This document shows, piece after piece, positions 58,401 to 64,000 of a DNA stretch of 64,000 bases (its first letter is position 1; every line of letters starts with the position of its first letter). The notes beneath the pieces were generated by a model. The model was given only the letters and a program-made list of their open reading frames with translations, did not search any database and was not told the origin of the DNA. The translations under genes and the position numbers were made by a program. This DNA is from Atherinomorus stipes (Eukaryota > Chordata > Actinopteri > Atheriniformes > Atherinidae): positions 55,001 to 119,000 of the forward strand of contig JALJCO010008638.1 of assembly GCA_023101725.1 (NCBI GenBank). The letters are read 5' to 3'.

Positions 58401-60612
58401 GGTGCCGGCGTGCTTCCTGGCTCCTCTCAAACCCACCTTCGACCTCTCGGACGCGCAGACGGTTCTGGTGAGTTCTGGACCGAGTCCAGCCGCGCGCGCG
58501 CTGCGTTTGCGGGTTTACTGACCGTCTCTGTTTGCAGACGCTGTCGGAGTGCGCCCTCACGCTGAAGATGATCCATCTGAAACGGGTAAAAGCGGCAGCA
58601 GTGGGGGTGGGGGTCCGTTACTCTGCTCTCACCGAGCTGAACGTCTGCTTTTCTGCTTCAGGGCCCCGAGTTCATCCAGTTCCTCCAGCAGGACTATCTG
58701 CCGTCGCTGCAGGTGTCCCCGGAGATCGCCCAGGTAACCCCCCCACCCGGACCTCCACACCACGACCTCCACAAGGACCAGATTTATCTGTAAAACAAGA
58801 AAAACGTTTAAATTATATAAAAATTAAACCAGATTTAGTTTAAAAAAAACACGAAAAATGTTTAAATTCTATAAAAATTAAACCAGATTTATTTAAAAAA
58901 ACACGAAAAATGTTTAAATTATATAAAAATTAAACCAGATTTATTTAAAAAACACGAAAAATGTTTAAATTATATAGAAATTAAACCAGGTTTATTTTTA
59001 AAAAAACACAAAAAACATTTAAATTATATAGAAATTAAACCAGATTTATTTATAAAACACTAAAAAAAAAGAAAGAAAAAAAAAAGAAAAAAAAAAAAAA
59101 TGTTTAAATAATATAAAAATTAAACCATATTTATTTTTTAAAAACACAAAAAACATTTAAATTATATAGAAATTAAACCAGATTTATTTATAAAACACTA
59201 AAAATGTTTAAATTATATAAAAATTAAACCAGATATTTATTAAAAAACACAAAAAATGTTTAAATAAAATAGAAATTAAACCATATCTATTTTTAAAAAA
59301 CACAAAAAACATTTAAATTATATAGAAATTAAACCAGATTTATTTATAAACACTAAAAATGTTTAAATTATATAAAAATTAAACCAGATTTATTTTAAAA
59401 AACAAAAAAAATGTTTAAATAAAATAGAAATCAAACCATATTTATTTTTTAAAAAACTAAAAACATTTAAATTATATAGAAATTAAACCAGATTTATTTA
59501 TAAAACACTAAAAATGTTTAAATTATATAAAAATTAAACCAGATTTATTTAAAAAAAACACAAAAAATGTTTAAATAAAATAGAAATTAAACCATATTTA
59601 TTTTTAAAAAACACAAAAAACATTTAAATTATATAGAAATTAAACCAGATTTATTTATAAAACACTAAAAATGTTTAAATTATATAAAAATTAAACCAGA
59701 TTTATTTAAAAAAAACACGAAAAATGTTTAAATTATATAGAAATTAAACAATATTTGTTTTTAAAAAACACAAAAAACATTTAAATTATATAAAAATAAG
59801 ACCAGATTTATTTATAAAACACTAAAAATGTTTAAATAATATAGAAATTAAACCAGATTTATTCATTTATAAAAACATTAAAAATGTTTAAATTATATAA
59901 AAAAAATTAACCCAGATTTATTAATAAAAATACTAAAAATGTTTAAATTATATCAAAACTTAAAGATTAACTGATAAAACACAAAAATTTAAATAACCAG
60001 ATTTATTTATGAAACGCTAATTTTGTTTAAATTATAGAAAAATTAAACCAGATTTATTTATGAAACGCTAAAAATGTTTAAATTATATCAAAATTAAACC
60101 AGATTTATTTATGAAACGCTAAAAATGTTTAAATTATATCAAAATTAAACCAGATTTATTTATAAAACACTTCATATGTTTTTTCTGTTTTTCAATGTTC
60201 TGAAAAAAAGTCAGAATTCTGACTTTTTTCTCAGAATCTTTTTTTTTCTTCGTGGCCCTAATCCTCTTCCGTAGTTATATACACGTTGCACCAGTAAGCA
60301 AACTCTGGACATGCAGCTTATAATCTGAATAATCCGGTATGTCATCATTAGAATTTAGTTTATTTCTAAACTAGTTAGTTATTGTGCCAGTTTGGTTCTA
60401 CGTTGGACAAACGAAGGGTCTGTTGATCGTGTTTCTTCTTCTTCTTCTTCTTCTACCAGGAGTTGTGTCAAGTCCTCCAGCAGCCAGACGTCAAAGTCCT
60501 AAAGAACTACATAAAGGTAGGAGTTTCCGCCGTCAGCGAGTCCCCGAGCTTCAGCTCGCCGTTAACGCCGTCCTTCCTCCTGCAGGCGTTTTTCCAGAGA
60601 GCCAAGCTGTAG
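40060..60612 (+). CDS. xpot: Exportin-T (tRNA nuclear export receptor), 23 coding exons
   Basis: Importin-beta-family karyopherin that binds mature tRNA with RanGTP in the nucleus and carries it through the nuclear pore. The exons join at: 40060-40119, 40231-40313, 41300-41356, 41474-41543, 44925-45143, 47583-47767, 47853-48021, 51078-51314, 51393-51431, 51498-51560, 51652-51776, 51859-52003, 53053-53172, 53275-53369, 55652-55721, 55807-56045, 56119-56404, 57979-58284, 58352-58467, 58538-58585, 58662-58733, 60460-60516, 60586-60612. The sum is 962 codons once the missing base in exon 19 is allowed for, the length I recall for human XPOT. Recognisable blocks include MDEQALLGLNPNAD, FIRNKAAQVFAL (exportin N-terminal region), LREEACDCLFEI, LTYDDEYNFENEGEDEAMF, QNWQTAPFMEVEVAIRLLYM and QKTCFIILSKLVELWGGKDG. 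One intron is GC-AG, the others GT-AG. An in-frame ATG nine codons upstream (40033) could extend the N terminus. Confidence 0.97.
40231..40313 (+). CDS. xpot: XPOT exon 3, residues 21-48
   Basis: Reads AMAYFEQLKESQDAWEVC to the first two bases of codon 48. The donor is ACAA|GTGAGT. Confidence 0.95.
40360..41288. repeat. 16-bp minisatellite in XPOT intron 3, about 57 copies
   Basis: The unit is TTCTTACCTGACCCTG, with GTTC/GGTC and CCC/TCC variants. It fills nearly the whole intron. The reverse complement CAGGTAAGAA is a near-consensus 5' splice site. On the sense strand CTGAC and CTTAC match branch-point consensus. Confidence 0.96.
41300..41356 (+). CDS. xpot: XPOT exon 4, residues 48-67
   Basis: Reads NDDHVKFFCFQVLEHQIKF. 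The acceptor GTGTTGCAG directly follows the 16-bp array. The donor is TCAG|GTGAGG. Confidence 0.95.
41474..41543 (+). CDS. xpot: XPOT exon 5, residues 67-90
   Basis: Reads RHAGLSAAQQQLIRETLM to WLQCQ. The acceptor is TGTTGCAG and the donor CAG|GTGAGT. Confidence 0.95.
41724..44235. mobile_element. Nested fold-back elements in XPOT intron 5
   Basis: The outer element begins GGGCTGGGCAAAAATATCAA (41725) and ends with the inverted ATATTTTTTCCCAGCCC (44217-44233). Inside it a second element runs from about 41903 (CAACGTTCCCACGTGTCCTG) to about 44143 (CGTGGGAACCCTG), flanked by AAATA. The 11-bp array lies inside the second element. The outer family is also seen, uninterrupted, at 37190-37540. Confidence 0.75.
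42033..44008. repeat. 11-bp minisatellite in XPOT intron 5, about 180 copies
   Basis: Units are TGCTTCGTGGC, TGCTTCGTCTC, TGCTTCTTGGC and TGCTTTCTGTC in shifting order, with larger blocks duplicated (42700-42790 and 43065-43135 are alike). No unit contains a stop in any register, so open frames of several hundred codons appear on both strands. They are artefacts. Confidence 0.96.
44386..44880. repeat. 15-bp minisatellite in XPOT intron 5, about 33 copies
   Basis: The unit is CTGTCATGTGACCGG, with CTGCC and CCTG variants. Most units contain TCATGTGA, the M-box form of the E-box bound by MITF/TFE factors. The array ends 44 bases before exon 6. Confidence 0.96.
44925..45143 (+). CDS. xpot: XPOT exon 6, residues 91-163
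   Basis: Reads LMNTQPEKPFIRNKAAQVFA to DILHTPE. The acceptor is TTGTCTGCAG and the donor GAG|GTAGAC. Confidence 0.96.
45396..45528. repeat. Trinucleotide microsatellite cluster
   Basis: Runs of TAC, AAT, GAC, GAT and ATT in succession. Confidence 0.9.
45529..46673. mobile_element. 1.1-kb palindromic fold-back element in XPOT intron 6
   Basis: The ends are TATAGGGGATTATCAC and GTGATAATCCCCTATA. Arms of about 475 bp (45529-46002 and 46190-46673) are reverse complements with few mismatches, around a 187-bp spacer. Each arm contains a smaller palindrome (CTTAACATTGTGCG to CGCACAAAGTTAGGC). A truncated relative lies at 18053-18638. There is no coding sequence; short open frames mirror each other. 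Confidence 0.88.
46674..47582. other. XPOT intron 6, AT-rich remainder
   Basis: 47280-47420 is a Tc1-like end of the family seen at 781-1650 (GGGGGAGTGAATAATTTTGA, GGACGACTGTAAG). The rest is AT-rich with nothing recognised. Confidence 0.5.
47583..47767 (+). CDS. xpot: XPOT exon 7, residues 164-225
   Basis: Reads ETRRNTLIKDTMREQCIP to LNLIANDR. The donor CCG|GTCGGT is weak (C at +3). Confidence 0.95.
47853..48021 (+). CDS. xpot: XPOT exon 8, residues 225-281
   Basis: Reads FVNLLLSQMSMEELREEACD to SAGFFNVEQ. The acceptor is TTGTTTCAG and the donor CAG|GTAGCG. Confidence 0.96.
48022..48430. other. XPOT intron 8, first part
   Basis: Ordinary intronic sequence leading into the AT-rich array; nothing recognised. 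Confidence 0.5.
48430..50745. repeat. AT-rich higher-order repeat in XPOT intron 8
   Basis: Built from short words (GTAAATTTACAAAA, TTTATGAGAATAGTCA, GTGGTCATAAAATTACAT). A block beginning GTTGTAGATTTATGAGTGG occurs near 48688, 49477 and 50085. The last two lie about 608 bp apart with matching internal order, giving a higher-order period. Confidence 0.9.
51078..51314 (+). CDS. xpot: XPOT exon 9, residues 282-360, GC donor
   Basis: Reads EEDVDFLAKFSRLVNGMGQ to YEYLHVLKQ. The donor is CAG|GCGAGT, a GC-AG intron. No usable GT gives the conserved join to LPQLTEQQKA. Confidence 0.94.
51393..51431 (+). CDS. xpot: XPOT exon 10, residues 361-373
   Basis: Reads LPQLTEQQKANIE. The acceptor is CTCTTTCAG and the donor GAG|GTGAGT. 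The exon is only 39 bases. Confidence 0.94.
51498..51560 (+). CDS. xpot: XPOT exon 11, residues 374-394
   Basis: Reads AVMLAVMKKLTYDDEYNFE to NE. The acceptor is CCCCGCAG and the donor GAG|GTGAGT. Confidence 0.95.
51652..51776 (+). CDS. xpot: XPOT exon 12, residues 395-436
   Basis: Reads GEDEAMFVEYRKQLKMLLDR to VFTNTM. The intron before it holds a long G run. The donor is TGCA|GTAAGA. Confidence 0.95.
51859..52003 (+). CDS. xpot: XPOT exon 13, residues 436-484
   Basis: Reads QNWQTAPFMEVEVAIRLL to SALQDMMRT. The acceptor is TCGGCAG and the donor ACG|GTGAGT. Confidence 0.95.
52430..52467. repeat. TG dinucleotide microsatellite in XPOT intron 13
   Basis: Uninterrupted TG run. A shorter one lies at 52172-52195. 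Confidence 0.92.
52505..53032. repeat. 8-bp minisatellite in XPOT intron 13
   Basis: Units are TGTCTCCA, TGTCTGCT, TGTCTCCT and TGTTTCCT. The pyrimidine-rich array ends about 20 bases before exon 14. Overlapping open frames on both strands are artefacts. Confidence 0.94.
53053..53172 (+). CDS. xpot: XPOT exon 14, residues 485-524
   Basis: Reads LVSCGVSSYQHSSVALEFFE to PQHIPNVL. The acceptor GTCCTCAG follows the 8-bp array. The donor is CTG|GTGGGT. Confidence 0.96.
53275..53369 (+). CDS. xpot: XPOT exon 15, residues 525-556
   Basis: Reads MAFLDQRGLRHNSPKVRSRV to FIKTL. The donor is TGCA|GTGAGT. Confidence 0.95.
53395..55620. repeat. 35-bp minisatellite in XPOT intron 15, about 60 copies
   Basis: The unit is ACTGGTTAGTTCCCAGTTAC then ATACTGGTTAGTTTT. 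Variants are CAGTCACGTA, CAGTCAGATA and GGTTTGTT. A unique segment interrupts it at about 55130-55185. It spans almost the whole intron from donor to acceptor. Confidence 0.96.
55652..55721 (+). CDS. xpot: XPOT exon 16, residues 556-579
   Basis: Reads HKHMTAFIEDILTRIQDLLE to LAPP. The acceptor is GTTGACAG and the donor CCC|GTAAGT. Confidence 0.95.
55807..56045 (+). CDS. xpot: XPOT exon 17, residues 580-659
   Basis: Reads ENGFPALLTSDDQLFMFEAA to AVGFA. The tandem acceptor CAGCAG at 55801-55806 allows an extra glutamine. The donor is CCAG|GTGAGT. Confidence 0.95.
56119..56404 (+). CDS. xpot: XPOT exon 18, residues 659-754
   Basis: Reads SRTSKAFSNKQTVKQCGCTE to LISQITAKFK. The donor AAG|GTACGC, together with the last 42 exon bases, is repeated downstream. 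Confidence 0.95.
56363..56757 (+). repeat. Tandem copies of the XPOT exon 18 end and its 5' splice site
   Basis: The last 42 exon bases (GAGTTCATCCCGCTGATCAG onward) plus GTACGCAGG recur, starting at 56363 (the real exon end), 56447, 56543, 56615 and, without the splice site, 56724. Each is followed by a 12-13-bp sub-repeat CAGCGCACGTAG. Spurious donors lie at 56489, 56585 and 56658. Reading through the real donor meets an in-frame TAG within eight codons. Confidence 0.93.
56758..57978. other. XPOT intron 18, remainder
   Basis: Unique-looking AT-rich intron sequence with ATCGATACTGGCATCGATCC text just before exon 19. Nothing recognised. Confidence 0.5.
57979..58284 (+). CDS. xpot: XPOT exon 19, residues 755-857, one base short
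   Basis: Reads RQVSPFLQQVFMPLVLAIFE to GSGMNEVMANQG, then the frame slips. With one more G in the GGGG run at 58167-58170, the expected AENVERILFTIIQGAVDF to KLVELWG follows. Length is 306 where phase requires 307. Confidence 0.93.
58352..58467 (+). CDS. xpot: XPOT exon 20, residues 857-895
   Basis: Reads GGKDGMVGFPDFIYKHMVPA to SDAQTVL. The acceptor is GTCCCGCAG and the donor CTG|GTGAGT. Confidence 0.95.
58538..58585 (+). CDS. xpot: XPOT exon 21, residues 896-911
   Basis: Reads TLSECALTLKMIHLKR. The acceptor is TGTTTGCAG and the donor CGG|GTAAAA. Confidence 0.94.
58662..58733 (+). CDS. xpot: XPOT exon 22, residues 912-935
   Basis: Reads GPEFIQFLQQDYLPSLQVSP to EIAQ. The acceptor is CTGCTTCAG and the donor CAG|GTAACC. 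Confidence 0.95.
58790..60170. repeat. AT-rich minisatellite of about 51 bp in XPOT intron 22, about 26 copies
   Basis: The unit contains AAATGTTTAAATTATATAAA, AATTAAACCAGATTTATTTA and TAAAACACT. Period varies slightly through A-run length. A two-unit pattern (GATTTATTTATAAAACACTA against CATATTTATTTTTAAAAAAC) is visible in the middle. Confidence 0.93.
60460..60516 (+). CDS. xpot: XPOT exon 23, residues 936-954
   Basis: Reads ELCQVLQQPDVKVLKNYIK. The acceptor is CTTCTACCAG, after a CTT run. The donor is AAG|GTAGGA. Confidence 0.94.
60586..60612 (+). CDS. xpot: XPOT exon 24, residues 955-962 and stop
   Basis: Reads AFFQRAKL then TAG, the expected exportin-T C terminus. The acceptor is CCTCCTGCAG. 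Confidence 0.94.
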   Translation, partial: AFFQRAKL

Positions 60613-61072
60613 GAGATGAAACTGGACGTAGACCGGGTCTGAGCGGACTTCACGGGAACGGGTCGCTCTCGTTGAGAAGGAATTAGCATAGAGCTGCTTT
60701 TGCACTTGAACTGGACGTGTGAGGAAGCGGGGAGGACGGACGAACCTCGGAGAGACCACGAGCTGTTCGGGGAAAGGAGCTCAGACGGGTTCTGGGATCA
60801 GCTGGAGAAGATGCTGCAAGTCCGGAAACATTCGGAAATCATCACCTGAACTCTGTAAGATTCCCAGAGCCACAGCTTCACTCCAGAAACCACATTTCAG
60901 CTCCAGCTCGTGGAAGTTTCTCGTTTATGTGCCGTCTGCCGCCACAGTGACAGAAAAAGGGCTGAACTGTAATTTCATTTAGAAGATGGAGGAAGGAACG
61001 GTTGATTTAGGTTTGAAGTGAAGCGTTTCGGCCCGTTTCCATCAACACCTGCCTTCCTCAGTTTCATTCTTA

Positions 61073-61652
61073 CGGAAGAAGGTTAGGGCCACTGGGAAAA
61101 AAAATTAAATTCTGAGATTTAAGTCAGAATTCTGACTTTTTCAGAAAAAAAAAAAAAAAAAATCCTGATTTTCTTTTTTTTTTTTTTTAATCTGGGAAAA
61201 AGTCAGAATTCCGACTTTAATCTCAGAATTCTGAGATTAAAGTCAGAATTCTGACTTTTTCAGAAATTAAAAAAAAAAATTCCTGATTTTTTTTTTTTTT
61301 TTTAAATGGACAAAAACTGTGAATTCTGACTATTTTCTCAGATTTTTTTTTTTTTTTAATCTGGGAATTCTATTTTCTCAGATTTTTTTTTTTTTTCAAA
61401 TTGGGAATTCTTTTTCTCAGATTTTTTTTTTTTTTTTCTAAATCTGGGAATTCTATTTTCTCAGATTTTTTTTTTTTTTTTTTTTAAATCTGGGAATTCT
61501 TTTTCATTTTTTTTTTTTTTCTAAATCTGGGAATTCTATTTTCTCAGATTTAAAAAATTTTTTTTTTTTTTTTTTTTTAAATCTGGGAATTCGGACTTTT
61601 TTCTCAGATTTTTATTTTTATTTTTTTCAGTGGCCCTAATCCTCGTCCGTAC
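61073..61652. mobile_element. Palindromic GGAAGAGGAT-family element in the XPOT 3' UTR
   Basis: The ends are TTACGGAAGAAGGTTAGGGC and, inverted, GGCCCTAATCCTCGTCCGTA. The interior has AGTCAGAATTCTGACTTT palindromes. A T-rich tandem part with CTCAGATTTT and AATCTGGGAATTCT repeats about eight times. Confidence 0.75.
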
Positions 61653-61964
61653 GTTCTCACAGTTATCTCCACACTTTCTTTTCCCCTGAGGCTGGTGCAG
61701 CGCCGCCGGCCGCTCCTCACTAAAACTCCTCAGAGTGTTCGTGTTTCCCGGATGTGTCGCTGTTATGAATGAACTGTTATAATTTCAGATGGAAATGAAA
61801 ATGAAATGGAGGAACAAAGTGTAAATAAGAGAATAAGATGTTAAATGTAAATAAGGTTCCTAGATTTAGTTTTTTTTAATGTTCATTCCCATCTGAAAAC
61901 CTTGTCTGGAAGCCCATCTGTGCCACGAGAATAGAGAATATTGAAAAAGTGTGAAAAGAATCGG

Positions 61965-61970
61965 AATAAA
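61965..61970 (+). terminator. Probable XPOT poly(A) signal AATAAA
   Basis: AATAAA about 1.35 kb past the stop codon. Use of this site is inferred. Confidence 0.5.
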
Positions 61971-61990
61971 TCAAGTCTTGGATCATCAGT

Positions 61991-63484
61991 TTGTTTTGCA
62001 TATTTTGTTTTTGATGGTGAAATTTGAAGACTTAAAGGTTTGTTTGAATTTATTATTTCCCCTCTAACATTCTTTAAAGTGTTGAGTTACATTTAATAAT
62101 TAATACTAGTAAAAGTTCAGTTTACTATGGACGTGTTTATCTTAGTTATTATCTTAATTTAGATTTTTTTTGACAGTTGGGAGATGATTGTGATTTTAAA
62201 ATGTCAATCATGAACATTTAGATCACAATATTTAACATTTTTTTATTGAAGTCAGACTTCAGTCGTCTCAGAAAATTTTCATTTCTGATTTTTGTTTATT
62301 TCAATAAAATCTAGCGAGGAAATATTGACTTGAATTTTTTTTTAATTTATTGAATGTCATAATTCTTACGTAAATCCAAACTTACTCTTAGTTTCAGATA
62401 TTTTTGTTTAGTTTTCTTTGAATTACTGGTTGTACTTCTTTCTGTTGATTCTGTGTTAGATAATAAAATCTCATGAATACTGTATTATTAATGAGGCCAT
62501 TTTAAATGTCCTAATTTTGACCTAAAAGCTGCCATTTTGAGTTTTTGAATGAAACTTTTTGCAAATTACTTTATACTTACTTTCTGGTTGTGAAAGTTTT
62601 TTTCCCCCAGTTATCGCATAAATATTGCTTGGATAGTTTTTTGTTTCTTTTTCATAGTGTTTGTGTTTATTTTTGCTTGCAGAGTTTCCAAAACTGAGTG
62701 AAAGTAAAAAAAAATGACAATTCAATCGTAACATTTTTCAAAGTGATAATATTGATTTTGAAAAAACAACTTTGTAATACTTATATAGATTAAGGGTTTG
62801 AAATGGCAAAAGTTTTATTTTTAAATTTTGTTTTTGTTTTTTTGTCATCTTTTCAATAATTCTTTTTCTTGGCATTGATGGGCTTCCGTAATAAAAACAG
62901 ATTTTTTTGACCGGGATCATTCAGCTTGTGTGAAAACACGAATTTACCAGTTTACAACTGAATTTTGTATAAACGATCCATGAACTGATTATGCAACGCT
63001 CGATGCGCTCAGTACTGTGAAGGAGCAGCCAAACAGTTGAAACAATCAGAGAGGCGATAAAAACCGACTGATGTGAAAACAAATCCACTTTTAACGATCA
63101 ACCGTCGCCTCTGTTCTGTAACACTGCATTTTGTTTTTTCCCGCTGTTCATCTCATTTACAGAAAATATGTTCCCTATTTAAGTTTTTGACTTTGTGTTC
63201 CTTGTGATTCAATTTATTTGCCTTCTGTTTCTATTTTGGCTTTAAATTCCCTGTTTTTTCCTGAGACGTTGCCTTTGGAAAACCTCCGGTGGAAGTGCCT
63301 GAATGTGTTGCTTTCCATTTAAAATAAAGTCTTACAGGCATAGTTTGAATAAAGCTAGTTTAAAGTGGAGTCTGATATTATTAAAACATATCTCTTTTTT
63401 TTTAATGTCATTAAATCATATGAAGTTATGGAAACCATGTTGAACCATAAACCAGAAATAAATTTAAACACTCAGATATGTTAA
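61991..63484. other. AT-rich downstream region, no gene seen
   Basis: AT-rich sequence with only very short open frames. AATAAA words at 63323-63328 and 63348-63353 may be distal XPOT poly(A) signals. Confidence 0.5.
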
Positions 63485-63806
63485 GAACTTACGGAAGAGG
63501 ATTGGGGCCACTGAAGAAAAAAATTATATTTTGGGATTTTGAGACTTTTTTTCCAGAACAATTAAATAAAAATTACTTGGAAGAATTTTTTTTTATTCCA
63601 ATTTCTGAAAACGTCGGAATTCTTTTTCAGAAATTGACCCAAAAAAAGTTTTTTTTTTTCTCAGTTTTCTGGAAGAATTATGACTTTTTCCGAAATTGAA
63701 AAAAAAAATCTCTGGAAATAAATTTTTGGTTTTCAGATGTGGAAAAAGTCAGAATTCTGACTTTTTTTTCTCAGAATTTTATTTTATTTTTAATCCTCTT
63801 CTGTAA
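63485..63806. mobile_element. Palindromic GGAAGAGGAT-family element
   Basis: The left end is CTTACGGAAGAGGATTGGGG and the right end TAATCCTCTTCTGTAATA. The interior has GTCAGAATTCTGAC and T runs as in the relatives at 33468 and 61073. Confidence 0.7.
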
Positions 63807-64000
63807 TAAATGAGACTGTAGCAAATAATGGTAAAGGAAAGGTAACACCAAATGTATTTAATGTAAAATAAAACGAAGCTAAAAGTTGTGTAATATCAGA
63901 TAGAGCTGCTCATTCAGATGTTTAGTTGCATGATTTGACCGAAAAATAAGTGAAATAGGACTGTGCTCATCAAATTATTCACATAATGATCATTGAATTG

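Larger units (their letters stand above)
60613..61990 (+). other. xpot: XPOT 3' UTR (probable extent)
   Basis: Follows the TAG stop. It contains a palindromic element at 61073-61652. The first strong poly(A) signal AATAAA is at 61965-61970. Later AATAAA words at 63323 and 63348 could give a longer form. Confidence 0.6.

Noticed and set aside
40060..60612. XPOT as a pseudogene because of the exon 19 frameshift
   Set aside because: All other splice sites and frames are intact and total length equals the family length. One missing G in a G run is better explained as an error or a rare allele.

Overview
This is vertebrate nuclear DNA, most likely from a teleost fish. It carries two intron-containing genes, Tc1-type transposon relics, tRNA-derived SINEs, fold-back MITEs and a very heavy load of minisatellites. 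No bacterial, phage or plasmid features are visible. The species cannot be told from the sequence.

Two genes can be rebuilt exon by exon. RPL18A (large ribosomal subunit protein eL20, 176 aa) lies on the minus strand in five exons from 33290 down to 23365. It has a pyrimidine-rich TOP-like 5' end, a poly(A) signal, and an H/ACA snoRNA of the SNORA68 type in intron 1. A second copy of that snoRNA, identical in sequence, lies in intron 3. XPOT (exportin-T, the tRNA nuclear export receptor) lies on the plus strand with 23 coding exons from 40060 to 60612 and a probable non-coding first exon near 34.7 kb. The rebuilt protein is 962 residues, the length I recall for human XPOT. One base is missing in exon 19 near 58168. 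The two genes are head to head, about 1.4 kb apart. Both serve translation: one encodes a ribosome component, the other exports tRNA, and the snoRNA modifies rRNA.

Layout: 1-5 kb holds MITEs, a Tc1 relic containing two in-frame minisatellites, and a SINE. 5-6 kb is CpG-rich and unassigned. 6-17 kb is a near-continuous series of arrays: 25-27 bp, a tetranucleotide, 45 bp, about 51 bp and 40 bp. 17.8-20.5 kb is a degenerate GATAC-rich array. 20.8-22.9 kb is an inverted-repeat region with AT and polypurine tracts. 23.3-33.3 kb is RPL18A, with a 7.8-kb intron 3 full of elements. 33.4-34.8 kb is the shared upstream region. 34.8-60.6 kb is XPOT. 60.6-64 kb is its 3' UTR and AT-rich downstream DNA.

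The most striking property is that most long XPOT introns are filled by a private minisatellite (units of 40, 16, 11, 15, 8, 35 and about 51 bp, plus an AT-rich higher-order array), often running to within 20-45 bases of a splice site. Several arrays carry dense regulatory or splice-like words: CRE, E-box, M-box and antisense 5' splice sites. I found no clear novel protein-coding system. The most interesting signals are the duplicated snoRNA, the transposase-born minisatellites, the multiplied exon-18 splice junction, the nested elements and the splice-signal array. Exon boundaries were placed by hand from splice consensus, reading frame and remembered family sequences, not by alignment software.
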